64,000 nucleotides of DNA from an uncultured Gemmiger sp. (GCA_944388145.1 CALXHQ010000005.1:107495-171494); one strand, 5' to 3'. Positions 16,524-24,900 are shown, counted from the stretch's first letter. The notes: generated by a model from the sequence alone, not told the origin. Program-made: numbers and translations.

Positions 16524-17464
16524 AGTGCTGCCTCCCCTTTGCCGTCGGTGTTTTCGTCCAGGATGCGGGCAATCAGGGACCCCTCGTAGACCACCGGATA
16601 CTCCCGCAGGGTGAACAGCAGGCCGTCGGACGGGCTGCGGAGTGTCTGCAGGATCTCGCCGGTGAGGGGGTCCGCCACAAGACCCAGCGGTTCCCCTTTG
16701 GCAACCCGGGCAGTGTGTTCAGCGCCGGGGATAAAGATCCCCGGACAGGGCGAATTGACGAAGGAGACATGGTGATCGGTGCTGATGATTGGCTCCCGCG
16801 GGGGGGTGACCGGCCCGGTCCACATTCCCAGGGCGGCCATCAGGTTGAGGATGCCCGCCAGCAGCTGTTCGCCGTAAGCGCGGGTCAGGCGGTTGCCCAC
16901 CCCCATCTCCACCACAAGGGTGGGGGTATCCAGCGCATTCAGGCTGTACGCCAGGGTAGATTCCAGCACAGTGGCGGCGGCGTGCACCCAGATAAAATCC
17001 ATGTTCAGGCAGCGGGCCATCGGTACCAGCGTTTGGGCTGTGTTGACATTGATGCGCACCTGGGGGATCTCCCGCAGATAGATGTTGCTGGCGTGGATGT
17101 CGATGACACAGTCTGCTCCCTGCAGGTCAGCCACCAGCCGCGCTGCGATGTACTCGGACATGGAGCCGTCCTCACTGCCGGGGAAGGTGCGGTTCATATC
17201 CAGGTCGCACAGCGGGATGCCCCGGGTCATGGTGCTGATGCCCAGCGGGTTCATGGCAGGGTACAGATCCACTGTGCCCTGCAGGTGCCCGGGGTTCTGT
17301 TGCAGCAGACGGTTCAGCCGCCAGACCACATACTGACCCTCCAGCTCATCACCGTGGGTGCCGGTGACCACGCACAGCCGCTTTTTGCCGCTGCCAACCC
17401 GGTTTTTGCGAATCGTCAGTTCCTCGTCCACCGCCAGCGGCAGACGCAACACTTCCTGTACCAT
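16520..17464 (-). CDS. Succinylglutamate desuccinylase/aspartoacylase family deacylase
   Basis: 314 residues. Zinc ligands H37 and E40 (TGTHGDELEG) and H124 (IDIHASN) are intact, as are DLDMNRTFPG (arginine substrate clamp) and the general base in LVVEMG. Enzymes of this family hydrolyse the amide of N-acyl amino acids. The true start is ATG at 17464 (AAAGGA site 10 nt upstream). The frame runs open far upstream, but that stretch is antisense-like noise over the transglutaminase gene. It sits 67 bp behind the transglutaminase gene and overlaps the pseudoenzyme paralogue by 4 bp, so it is likely to act on the product or intermediate of the ATP-grasp/transglutaminase proteins. Confidence 0.88.
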   Translation of the reverse strand: MVQEVLRLPLAVDEELTIRKNRVGSGKKRLCVVTGTHGDELEGQYVVWRLNRLLQQNPGHLQGTVDLYPAMNPLGISTMTRGIPLCDLDMNRTFPGSEDGSMSEYIAARLVADLQGADCVIDIHASNIYLREIPQVRINVNTAQTLVPMARCLNMDFIWVHAAATVLESTLAYSLNALDTPTLVVEMGVGNRLTRAYGEQLLAGILNLMAALGMWTGPVTPPREPIISTDHHVSFVNSPCPGIFIPGAEHTARVAKGEPLGLVADPLTGEILQTLRSPSDGLLFTLREYPVVYEGSLIARILDENTDGKGEAAL

Positions 17465-17531
17465 GGTATGCAAACGTCCTTTCTGCCAACGGCCGGAAAG
17501 GGCGTTTTCCGCACCGTTGCGAAACTGTAAC

Positions 17532-18326
17532 TCAAATTGTTTTGCAGGATTCCTGTTCCGCTTCCACCCGCATATGCACGGTCTGGGTCTGATCGGCATT
17601 GCCCACAAAGATTCCCCGCTCAATGGGGCAGTCGCCAAAGTCCCGGCCGACGCCAAAGCGCAAATAGCCCTCGTCGGTCCATTGCAGGCGGGTGGGGTCA
17701 ATACCTGTCCACCCCTGGTCCAGCCAAACCTCACACCAGGCGTGGCTGGCGCCCTCTCCCTCCGGCAGGCCGTTGACATAGCGGGCCGGCAGCCCCAGCC
17801 GCCGGGCCAGCGCCAGATAGACGTGGGCAAAATCCTGGCAGACCCCCTGCCCTGCCGCAAAGGCCTGGGCCGCGGTGGTGGCCACACCGGTGGCGCCGGG
17901 GGTGTAGCTGAGCCGGTCATGCACGGCCTGTGCCAGCGCCCAGGCCCGCGGGCGGGGTTGGGCAGGCAGTTGCAGCCCATCCAGCCAACAGAGCATCTCG
18001 GGGCGGGGCACCGTGTAGGCGGAGGGCTGCCGAAAGACCGGGTGGCACGGCCCGGCGCTGCGGCGGCTGTCGTCCCGCAGGGCGGTGCCCTGCACCCGGT
18101 AGCGGAAATTTGTGTGGGGCGCCTCGATGCAGCCGGCCTGGATCAAGTTGCCAAAGCTGTCGCGCTGGAGGGCCACCGGCACCGTCGGGTCCAGCGCCAG
18201 TGTCACATCCAGGATACGCTGCCAGGGCAGGTCGGGCGGCAGGCAGCGCAGCACAAAGCTGTGGCGCACCACCGGGCGGCTGAACTCCAGCAGAATGTCA
18301 TAGCGGAAATGCAGCAGGCGGCTCAT
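17532..18326 (-). CDS. Transglutaminase-like cysteine protease/amide transferase
   Basis: 264 residues. The first 90 form the bacterial transglutaminase N-terminal beta domain (LHFRYDILLEF..., SFGN), followed by the papain-like core: catalytic cysteine in GQGVCQDFAHV, histidine in ASHAWCEVW and aspartate in GIDPTR. These proteins are almost always encoded with alpha-E and circularly permuted ATP-grasp proteins, as here. Their reaction is unproven but is predicted to form or cleave amide bonds of a peptide. It overlaps the alpha-E gene by 4 bp (ATGA). No signal peptide, so cytoplasmic. Confidence 0.9.
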   Translation of the reverse strand: MSRLLHFRYDILLEFSRPVVRHSFVLRCLPPDLPWQRILDVTLALDPTVPVALQRDSFGNLIQAGCIEAPHTNFRYRVQGTALRDDSRRSAGPCHPVFRQPSAYTVPRPEMLCWLDGLQLPAQPRPRAWALAQAVHDRLSYTPGATGVATTAAQAFAAGQGVCQDFAHVYLALARRLGLPARYVNGLPEGEGASHAWCEVWLDQGWTGIDPTRLQWTDEGYLRFGVGRDFGDCPIERGIFVGNADQTQTVHMRVEAEQESCKTI

Positions 18327-18994
18327 AGCTGGAAAAGGCCCTCCACAGCGCGAAGCAGCTCCTCATCCGGGACCGGCTTTTGCTCCATCACCCGGGCCTC
18401 AATCACCGCAAGCGCCTCCGGCCGGGCCTTCAGGTCAGTCTTGTACAGCCGGTTCAGCAGTTTTTTCAGGTCCAGGTCCAGCCGTTCACCGCCAAGGCCC
18501 AGCCGCAGCATCAGGCTCAGGTTTTCCACCAGGCCGCCGGCCTTGGTGATATTGCGGGCTTCCTCGGCATCCACCGAGTAGTCAAAGCTGCCCCAGAAGG
18601 CCATGATGTCATCCAGCACCCATTGCAGCTCCACCGCCGGGGACTCGCTACGGGAGGCCAGGTCCATGGCGGACTGGGCCATCTGCAGGTAGGCCAGTGT
18701 GGGCGAGGTGATGGTCTCGCGCAGGACAATGCCGTTGCCCAGCATATTGTCCACACAGGCCCGCACCGAGTTGGGGTCCTGGCTGTCGAAGAGATAGCGG
18801 CGGCAGAAGTCCTGCCCGCTGGTGTAGGGGCAGGGAATGCCCAGCCGGCGGCAATAGCCGGCATAGTCGATGGCCCGGTCGTCGATCAGTTTGTCCAGTT
18901 CCCGGATCATCAGCCGAACGGTGGCGTACACCCGGTCGGCATAACGGCCCAGCCAGAACAGACGGTTTTGTTTGCTCAGCGTGACAGTATCCAT
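18323..18994 (-). CDS. Alpha-E domain protein
   Basis: 223 residues, all-helical, beginning with the family hallmark LFWLGRYADR (about 12-21) followed by TVRLMIRELD. Alpha-E proteins have no known activity. They are found fused to or next to circularly permuted ATP-grasp enzymes and are thought to bind the ligase or its product. The gene overlaps its ATP-grasp partner by 19 bp and the transglutaminase gene by 4 bp, indicating tight translational coupling. AAGGA precedes the ATG at 18994. Confidence 0.88.
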   Translation of the reverse strand: MDTVTLSKQNRLFWLGRYADRVYATVRLMIRELDKLIDDRAIDYAGYCRRLGIPCPYTSGQDFCRRYLFDSQDPNSVRACVDNMLGNGIVLRETITSPTLAYLQMAQSAMDLASRSESPAVELQWVLDDIMAFWGSFDYSVDAEEARNITKAGGLVENLSLMLRLGLGGERLDLDLKKLLNRLYKTDLKARPEALAVIEARVMEQKPVPDEELLRAVEGLFQL

Positions 18995-20289
18995 GTATCC
19001 TTAAATCCTCCCCCCTGCGACGAGTTGACAATAAAGCTGTCCGAATTGCGGGAGAAACGGGTCAGGCCACTGGGCCAGACCACCGTTTCCCCCGCACCGG
19101 AGAGCACAAAGGCCCGCAGGTCAGCCTTGCGCTCCACCCGGACGCCTTCCTCCAAGATGGGCAGGTCCTGAAAATCGATGACCTCCTGGGCGATGAACCG
19201 GCGCGGCTGGGCCAGAATGGTATCCCGCAGGGACGCCAGTTCCTCCCGGGAAAGTTTGCTGCCAAAAACCACGCCGTAGCCGCCCGCCTCGGCCACATCC
19301 TTGACAACCAGCGTGTCCAGATGGTCCAGGATGTACTGTTTGTCCGTATCGTCGATGGGCAGGTAGGTGGGGGCGTTGTGCAGGATCGGCTCCTCCCCCA
19401 GATAGTAACGGATCATCTTGGGCACAAAGTAGTAGATGCCCTTGTCATCGGCGACACCGTTGCCGAAGGCGTTCAGCACCGCCACGTTACCCGCCCGGTA
19501 GGCAGTCATCAGGTTGGGGATGCCGATCAGCGAGGATGGCTCGAAGCAGAGGGGATCCATGTACTCGTCCGAAACGCGGCGGTAGATGGCTCCCACCCGC
19601 CGGTCGCCCTGGATGGAGCGGTAGAATACCTGGCTGTCCCGCACATACAGGTCGCTGGATTCAGCCAGAACGGCACCGGCCTTTTCGGCCAGATAGGAGT
19701 GCTCAAAGTAGGCGGCGTTGTACCGGCCGGGGGTGAACACCACATTGATGCCGCCGGTGTTCACGCTATCCATGGTGCGGCGCAGCAGCTGGCCGTATTG
19801 GCGGTTGTCCACCACATGGTTCTGGTGGAAGGTTTCGGGGCTGCAGCGGCGGCAGAGTTCCCGGGCAATCAGTGGGTAGGACGCCCCCGAGGGGATGCGC
19901 AGGTTGTCCTCCAGCACATACCAGGTGCCGTCCTTGCCCTTGACCAGATCAATGCCCGAAATATGGCTGTACACCCCCTTTGCAGGGAGAATGCCTTCGC
20001 ACTGGGGCAGGTAGCCGGGGGAGCGGTAAACAAAATCCTCCGGCACAATGCCGTCAGCCAGGATCTTTTTGCCGCCGTAGATATCCCGCAAAAAGCAGTT
20101 CAGCGCCCGGACGCGCTGGGACAGCCCCTGCTGCAGAACGGTCCACTCCTCTGCTGTAATCACCCGGGGGATGGGGTCAAAAGGGAATAAGCGCTCGTGA
20201 AATTCTCCGTTTTTATAGATGCCAAACTTGACGCCATAACGTGCCAGCTGCTGGTTGATCTGCCGCTCATGCCGAATCAGGTCGTTCAT
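18976..20289 (-). CDS. Circularly permuted ATP-grasp protein (predicted peptide/amide ligase)
   Basis: 437 residues of the circularly permuted ATP-grasp type 2 family. Typical stretches are FPFDPIPR, FLRDIYGGKKIL, GIDLVKGKDGTWYVLEDNLR (nucleotide and metal carboxylates), VVFTPGRYNAAYFEH, KDVAEAGGYGVV and the C-terminal NSSQGGGFKDTW. ATP-grasp ligases join a carboxylate to an amine through an acyl phosphate. The family was predicted by comparative genomics to make small peptides or amides together with alpha-E and transglutaminase proteins, and the product is unknown. The start at ATG 20289 is fixed by TAAGGAGGGA. It is the first gene of a six-gene operon reaching to alr. Confidence 0.92.
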   Translation of the reverse strand: MNDLIRHERQINQQLARYGVKFGIYKNGEFHERLFPFDPIPRVITAEEWTVLQQGLSQRVRALNCFLRDIYGGKKILADGIVPEDFVYRSPGYLPQCEGILPAKGVYSHISGIDLVKGKDGTWYVLEDNLRIPSGASYPLIARELCRRCSPETFHQNHVVDNRQYGQLLRRTMDSVNTGGINVVFTPGRYNAAYFEHSYLAEKAGAVLAESSDLYVRDSQVFYRSIQGDRRVGAIYRRVSDEYMDPLCFEPSSLIGIPNLMTAYRAGNVAVLNAFGNGVADDKGIYYFVPKMIRYYLGEEPILHNAPTYLPIDDTDKQYILDHLDTLVVKDVAEAGGYGVVFGSKLSREELASLRDTILAQPRRFIAQEVIDFQDLPILEEGVRVERKADLRAFVLSGAGETVVWPSGLTRFSRNSDSFIVNSSQGGGFKDTWILSR

Positions 20290-20312
20290 AACGCAGTCCC
20301 TCCTTACGCAAA

Positions 20313-20355
20313 AGGACAGGGCACCGGCGCCCTTGTGGCGCCGGTGCCCTGTCCT
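20313..20355 (-). other. Perfect 19-bp hairpin at the predicted 5' end of the ATP-grasp operon mRNA
   Basis: Arms 20313-20331 and 20337-20355 with a 5-nt loop. It lies between the stop of the aldo/keto reductase gene and the ribosome-binding site of the ATP-grasp gene. Only a short T-run follows on the minus strand. It could be the terminator of the reductase transcript, a 5'-end stabiliser of the operon mRNA, or both. Confidence 0.75.
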
Positions 20356-20361
20356 AAATTT

Positions 20362-20390
20362 ATTATAAAATCGGAAGCCGCCCCTGTCAA
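20362..20390 (-). promoter_or_regulatory. Fully consensus promoter of the ATP-grasp/transglutaminase operon
   Basis: On the minus strand TTGACA (20385-20390), exact 17-bp spacer, TATAAT (20362-20367). The -35 overlaps the stop codon of the upstream reductase gene. The predicted start, near 20355, is the first base of the 19-bp hairpin. Confidence 0.85.
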
Positions 20391-21450
20391 GACACACTGT
20401 CCGATCCTGCGCCGGCGATCTGCTGATCGCCGGTGGACCAGACGTGGGGCTGTTTGGCGGCGGCGGGGGTGTTCTGCGCCATCACGCCCACCAGTCTGTG
20501 GGGCACATAGGCCTCCTCCAGATAGCGGCATTCTTCCGGTGTCAGGGCCAGATCCACAGCCCTGGCCGCCCCCTCCACATGGTGCAGCTTGGTGGCCCCC
20601 ACCACCGGGGCCGTGACCTTGGTCAACAGCCAGGCAAGGCTGATCTCCGTCATGGTCACGCCGCGGCGGTCGGCCAGCTCCGCCACCCGGTCGATGATGA
20701 CGGCGTCCTGCTGTGCGGTGGCGTCGTACTTGAATTTGGCATAGCTGTCCTCCATCAGCCGCTTGGAGGTCTCGCCCGGGTGTTTGGACAGCCGGCCGCC
20801 GGCCAGGGCGCTGTACGGCGTCATGGCAATGTTGTCCTCGGCGCAGAGCTTTGCCATTTCCCGTTCCTCCTCCCGGAAGATCAGGTTGTAATGCCCCTGG
20901 ATCGAGACAAACTTGGCAAAGCCCTCCCGTTCCGCCAGGTCGTTGGCCTTGGCCAGCTGATAGGCAAAGCAGTTAGAGATGCCGATATAGCGCACTTTTC
21001 CTGCCTTTACCACCCGGTTCAGGCCGTCCATGATGTCATACAGCGGGGTCTGGTGGTCCCACATATGGTAGATGTACAGATCCACATAGTCGAATCCGAG
21101 ATTTTTCAGGCTCTGGTTGACCATGTTCTCGATATGCTGCTGGCCGGTCACGCCGGCGGCAAGTTCCTCCTCGGTGCGGGGCAGGAACTTGGTGGCCACC
21201 ACCACCTGGTCCCGCCGGGCAAAGTCCCGCAGGGTGCGGCCCAGGTACTGCTCACTGGTACCGCTCTGGTAGGCGATGGCGGTGTCAAAAAAGTTGACGC
21301 CCAGCTCCAGCCCGCGGCGGATGATGGCGCGGGAATCCTCCCCCCCAATGTCCAGGTATGCTGGCCGCGGGCAGGGTCGCCAAAGCCCATGCAGCCCATG
21401 CAGATGCGGGAGACGGTCAGGTCAGAATTGCCAAGTTTTGTGTATTGCAC
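20387..21450 (-). pseudogene. Aldo/keto reductase, interrupted by one frameshift
   Basis: Two overlapping reading frames together give one complete NAD(P)H-dependent aldo/keto reductase of about 354 residues. The first frame begins at GTG 21450 (GGAGG 7 nt before) with QYTKLGNSDLTVSRICMGC and loses sense after HTWTLGG. The second continues EDSRAIIRRGLELGVNFFDT and carries the tyrosine in AIAYQSG, lysine in VVATKF and histidine in YIYHMWD, i.e. the catalytic tetrad. The break is at a run of seven Cs (21340-21346); eight would restore the frame. This may be a sequencing or assembly error, a true inactivation or a slippage switch. It has its own promoter and is separate from the downstream operon. 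Confidence 0.85.
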
Positions 21451-21495
21451 AGAAGTACCTCCCTTTCGGATCGCTGCCGGTTTCTTTCTGTCTGT

Positions 21496-21524
21496 ATTAT
21501 AGGTCGGGGGAGGGCCCATGTAAA
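21496..21524 (-). promoter_or_regulatory. Promoter of the aldo/keto reductase gene
   Basis: Minus strand TTTACA (21519-21524), 17-bp spacer, TATAAT (21496-21501), 46 bp before the GTG start. Confidence 0.7.
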
Positions 21525-21639
21525 ATGCTTCTGTTTTATCAAATTCCATGCGTTTTTTCTATGGCAGACTGTCGAAAAAGTCAAAATCCGCAGCCGACGG
21601 CGGCGCAGGCGCAGCGGTCACAGAGTGCAAGCGCGTTTT

Positions 21640-21734
21640 AACGTGCGCCGCACGTTGCGGTCACCGCACCCCGGACTTCCAAAGGGGGCAACGCGACGAG
21701 CTGGCGTCAGCCAGTCGAAGCGTTGCCCCCTTTG
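21640..21734. repeat. Structured intergenic palindromic element (REP/MITE-like candidate)
   Basis: Two hairpins side by side. AACGTGCG/CGCACGTT (21640-21647, 21649-21656) is followed by a perfect 14-bp outer stem (21680-21693 with 21721-21734) that encloses an inner CTGGC/GCCAG stem (21701-21705, 21710-21714). Neither side carries a T-run, so it is not a classical terminator although it follows the acyl-CoA ligase gene. Its shape is that of a dispersed palindromic repeat, but only one copy is in the window, so this is unproven. Confidence 0.4.
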
Positions 21735-21746
21735 CAGCCGGGCAGG

Positions 21747-23378
21747 TCAGCCCTGCTGTTCCCGCAGTTTATAACGCATCAGTTTGCCGGTGGCGGTGTG
21801 TGGCAGCTCGCTGACCAGGCGGTAGACCCGCGGCCACTTGTAGGAGGAGAGGGTGGGCTGCTGCTGGCAGTATTTTTTCAGTTCGTCCACCGTCAGGCTG
21901 TCGTCCGACGGGACCACATAGGCGGCCACCACCTCGCCCCGCAGCTTGTCCGGGATGCCAATGACGGCGCTTTCCGCCACCTTGGGGTGCGCATTGAGCA
22001 CCTCCTCAATTTGGGCGGGGTAGATATTCTCCCCTGCCGAGACGATCATATCATCCTTGCGGCCGGCCACGGTAATAAACTCATTTTCGTCCCAGGTGCC
22101 CATATCGCCGGTGTACATCCAGCCCTTGTAAAACTTGGCCCGGGTCATCGGCTCGTTGTTGTAGTAGCAGAAGGCACTTTTGGCCGGCGAGGAGATGATA
22201 ATCTCGCCGCGGGTCCGGTTGTCCCGGGGGACGGTTTCCTCCGGTTCGGTTCGGCTGCCGTCCTCATGCACGGCAACGATGCGCACGTCGTCATCGGTGC
22301 AGGAGCGGCCGGCCGAACCCGCCATCTCCGGCAGGTCGAAGGGCCGCAGGAAGGTGTTCCAGAAGGTTTCGGTGGTGCCGTACCCATTGAAGATGTTGGG
22401 TGTCAGCAACTTCAGATACTTCTCGCAGGCGGTCTTTTCAAAGGGAGCACCCATGGTGACAATGCCCTTCAGGCTGGACAGGTCGGCATGGATGCGCTCC
22501 TGCATACGGGCCAGCATGGCGATGATGGTGGGCACCCCGATCAGGAAGGTGATCTTGTACTGTTCCGCGTATTCCAGGCAGCGGCGGGGGGCAAAGTCCC
22601 GCAGGATAACCACCTCGCCGCCTGCGTACAGCGTGGGGCAGGGCCCGCCGGAGTGGATGCCGCCCCGGTGGAACCAGGGGGTCATGTTCAGGGTACGATC
22701 GGTGGGCCCCAGGGGAAAGTGCATCATCACATCATGGGCGGAAAGCACCTCGTTCACATTGTTGATGGGCACCCCTTTGGGGCAGCCGGTGGTGCCGGAA
22801 GTGTACAGCCGGGTGGTTTCGTCGTAGATATGGGGATCAAAGTCGATGGGCGGGTCGGTTTCAGGCTGGCCCGCCACATAGTCGGCATAGCAGTGCTGAC
22901 CGGCGGGAGCGCCGATGGTGTGTTTGGTGTTCACCACCACCGCCACGCCGGGCTTGCTGGCACACGATTCCAGCGCCTGGCCGGACAGTTCTGCGAACTC
23001 GGAATCATAAAAGAAAGCCTTGGGTTTGCTGTCGTCAATGACCAGTGCGATCTCGCCGGCCCCCTGGCGGTAATTCACCGGGCAGGCAATGGCCCCCACC
23101 TTGTGGGCGGCCAGATAGCAAAAGACAAACTCAGGCGAATTGAGAAGGGCGAACATCACCACATCGTTTTTTCCCACGCCGTCGGCCCGCAGCGCATGCG
23201 CCAGACGGTTGGCCTCAGCGTTCAGCTGGCGGTAGGTCCAGCGCCGGCCGGTAAGCGGGTCAAACAGCGCCGGGCGGCTGCCAAAACGGGATACGTTGCG
23301 CAAAAAGCCATTCAGGTAGGTGAAGCGGGACTCAAAGGTATCCCGGAACATGGTGACATCGTAGGTGTATTCGTGCAT
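21747..23378 (-). CDS. AMP-forming acyl-CoA synthetase/ligase
   Basis: 543 residues of the ANL adenylating superfamily. The AMP/P-loop motif LYTSGTTGCPKGVP, the motif NGYGTTETFW, the hinge stretch YTGDMGTWDENEFITVAGRKDD and the C-terminal catalytic lysine in TATGKLMRYK are all present. It activates a fatty or other carboxylic acid to acyl-AMP and then acyl-CoA (or acyl-ACP). ATG at 23378 has AGAGGAA upstream; an earlier in-frame ATG at 23417 would overlap fabF and lacks a site. It lies 35 bp behind fabF on the same strand, so both probably share one transcript. The acyl substrate is unknown. Confidence 0.9.
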   Translation of the reverse strand: MHEYTYDVTMFRDTFESRFTYLNGFLRNVSRFGSRPALFDPLTGRRWTYRQLNAEANRLAHALRADGVGKNDVVMFALLNSPEFVFCYLAAHKVGAIACPVNYRQGAGEIALVIDDSKPKAFFYDSEFAELSGQALESCASKPGVAVVVNTKHTIGAPAGQHCYADYVAGQPETDPPIDFDPHIYDETTRLYTSGTTGCPKGVPINNVNEVLSAHDVMMHFPLGPTDRTLNMTPWFHRGGIHSGGPCPTLYAGGEVVILRDFAPRRCLEYAEQYKITFLIGVPTIIAMLARMQERIHADLSSLKGIVTMGAPFEKTACEKYLKLLTPNIFNGYGTTETFWNTFLRPFDLPEMAGSAGRSCTDDDVRIVAVHEDGSRTEPEETVPRDNRTRGEIIISSPAKSAFCYYNNEPMTRAKFYKGWMYTGDMGTWDENEFITVAGRKDDMIVSAGENIYPAQIEEVLNAHPKVAESAVIGIPDKLRGEVVAAYVVPSDDSLTVDELKKYCQQQPTLSSYKWPRVYRLVSELPHTATGKLMRYKLREQQG

Positions 23379-23413
23379 AAAAGTTCCTCTGTTTTCTGAG
23401 GGGGAACGCAGGG

Positions 23414-24649
23414 TCACCCCTCGTATCGGGACAGGATGATGCTGGAATTCTGGCCGCCGAATCCCAGCGAGTTGGACATGGCTGCCCGGATCTGCACCCT
23501 GCGGGCCACATTGGGCACATAGTCCAGGTCACACTCCGGGTCGGGGGTATTCAGGTGCAGGGTGGGCGGCAGGATGCCGTCCTGAATGGCCTTGATACAG
23601 GCGATGGCTTCGGTCAAACCGCCTGCACCCATCAGATGGCCGGTGGCAGACTTGGTGGCAGAGATGGGCGGAGCGGATTCCCGGCCGCCGAACACCGACT
23701 TGATGGCCAGCGTTTCCGCCTTGTCCCCCAGCTTGGTGGAGGTACCGTGGGCATTGATATAGCCGATGTCCGCAGGCTGCATGCCGGCGCGGGCCAGGGC
23801 GCGGCGCATGCAGGCAGCCGCACCGGTGCCGTCCGGGCAGGGAGCGGTGACATGGTGGGCGTCCGAAGTGTTGGCGTAACCGGCCAGCACGGCATAGATG
23901 CGGGCGCCGCGGGCCAGGGCATGGTCCAGCGTCTCAATGACCAGGGCACCGCCGCCCTCGCCGATGACAAAGCCGTCCCGGTCCATGTCAAAGGGGCGGC
24001 AGGCCTGCTCGGGGTCGTCGTTGCGGCGGGACAGCGCCTTGGCCTGGGCCAGACCGGCCACCACGATGTTGCACAGGATGCTCTCGCCACCCACCGCCAG
24101 GATGGCCTCCGCCTCGCCGCTGCGCAGCAGCATGGCGGCGGTCATCATGGCGTCGCCGCCCGCTGAGCAGGCAGTGTTCAGGGTGAGGCTGGGACCGCGG
24201 ATGCCGTGGGCGATGGCGATTTGGGCAGCGGCAATGTTGCCGATGGTCATGGGCACAAAGCGGGGCCCCACCTTGTGGCCGGCGTCAAACGCGGCCTGGG
24301 TATCGGCCACAGTGGTGACACCGTCCATGGCGGTGCCCATAACGATGCCCACCCGGTCGGGCTCCCCGGCAATGTCCAGGCTGCTGTCAGCCAGAGCCTC
24401 CTCGGCTGCGGCGTAGGCAAACTGCATGAACGGCGACATGGTGCGGGCCAGCGCCTTGGGCATAAAGTTGGCCGGGTCAAAATCCTTGAGCTCCGCCGCG
24501 ATCTGCACCGGCAGGTCGGAGGCGTCAAAGCGGGTGATGCGTCCGACGCCGCACTTGCCGGCGACCAGCGCATTCCAGTAGGCGTCCACACCGATCCCGA
24601 TCGGCGTGACGGCGCCCATGCCTGTGATGACCAAAGTAGTTGAATTCAA
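23414..24649 (-). CDS. fabF: Beta-ketoacyl-[acyl-carrier-protein] synthase II
   Basis: 411 residues, the usual FabF length; condenses acyl-ACP with malonyl-ACP. Catalytic cysteine C161 in LNTACSAGGD, first histidine in NAHGTSTKLGD, and lysine plus second histidine in KSATGHLMGAGG. I place the start at TTG 24649 because GGAGGGA lies 6 nt upstream. ATG codons further upstream would put that site inside the gene. No other fab genes or acyl carrier protein are nearby, so it may be a second or specialised synthase working with the adjacent acyl-CoA ligase. Transcription appears to pass through a structured leader. Confidence 0.92.
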   Translation of the reverse strand: MNSTTLVITGMGAVTPIGIGVDAYWNALVAGKCGVGRITRFDASDLPVQIAAELKDFDPANFMPKALARTMSPFMQFAYAAAEEALADSSLDIAGEPDRVGIVMGTAMDGVTTVADTQAAFDAGHKVGPRFVPMTIGNIAAAQIAIAHGIRGPSLTLNTACSAGGDAMMTAAMLLRSGEAEAILAVGGESILCNIVVAGLAQAKALSRRNDDPEQACRPFDMDRDGFVIGEGGGALVIETLDHALARGARIYAVLAGYANTSDAHHVTAPCPDGTGAAACMRRALARAGMQPADIGYINAHGTSTKLGDKAETLAIKSVFGGRESAPPISATKSATGHLMGAGGLTEAIACIKAIQDGILPPTLHLNTPDPECDLDYVPNVARRVQIRAAMSNSLGFGGQNSSIILSRYEG

Positions 24650-24900
24650 ACTCGTCCCTCCATATTGCATACTGCTTGCATCCTGTGCTTTCCTTGAATT
24701 ATTATGCGTCATGCGCGGCGGCCGCGCCCCTTGCAAAAGTAAAAAAAGCCGGCATACCGCCCGATCCCGGCTGCAAGGCCGAAATCGGGCGCGCCCGCGA
24801 TTGCAATGTTCCGCGGTTATTGTACCAGAAAAGTGTGAAAATGGAAAGACACCGCAGGGGGTTGCTGTGTAAAAAACGGGAAAAATCACACTTTTTCTTT
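24650..24900 (-). promoter_or_regulatory. fabF promoter and terminator-containing leader
   Basis: Minus strand TTTCCA (24842-24847), 17-bp spacer, TACAAT (24819-24824). The leader can form a 7-bp stem, GCCCGAT/ATCGGGC (24759-24765 with 24784-24790), or a competing GCCGG/CCGGC stem (24748-24752 with 24767-24771) followed at once by seven Ts on the minus strand (24741-24747), an intrinsic-terminator shape. This is a possible attenuator. No FapR-type 17-bp operator was recognised. Confidence 0.5.

Noticed and set aside
17465-17980. Possible 170-residue N-terminal extension of the intact AstE-like protein
   Set aside because: The extension is Arg/Pro/Trp-rich and lies out of frame over the transglutaminase gene. 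The ATG at 17464 has a ribosome-binding site and begins exactly at the family's usual N-terminus.
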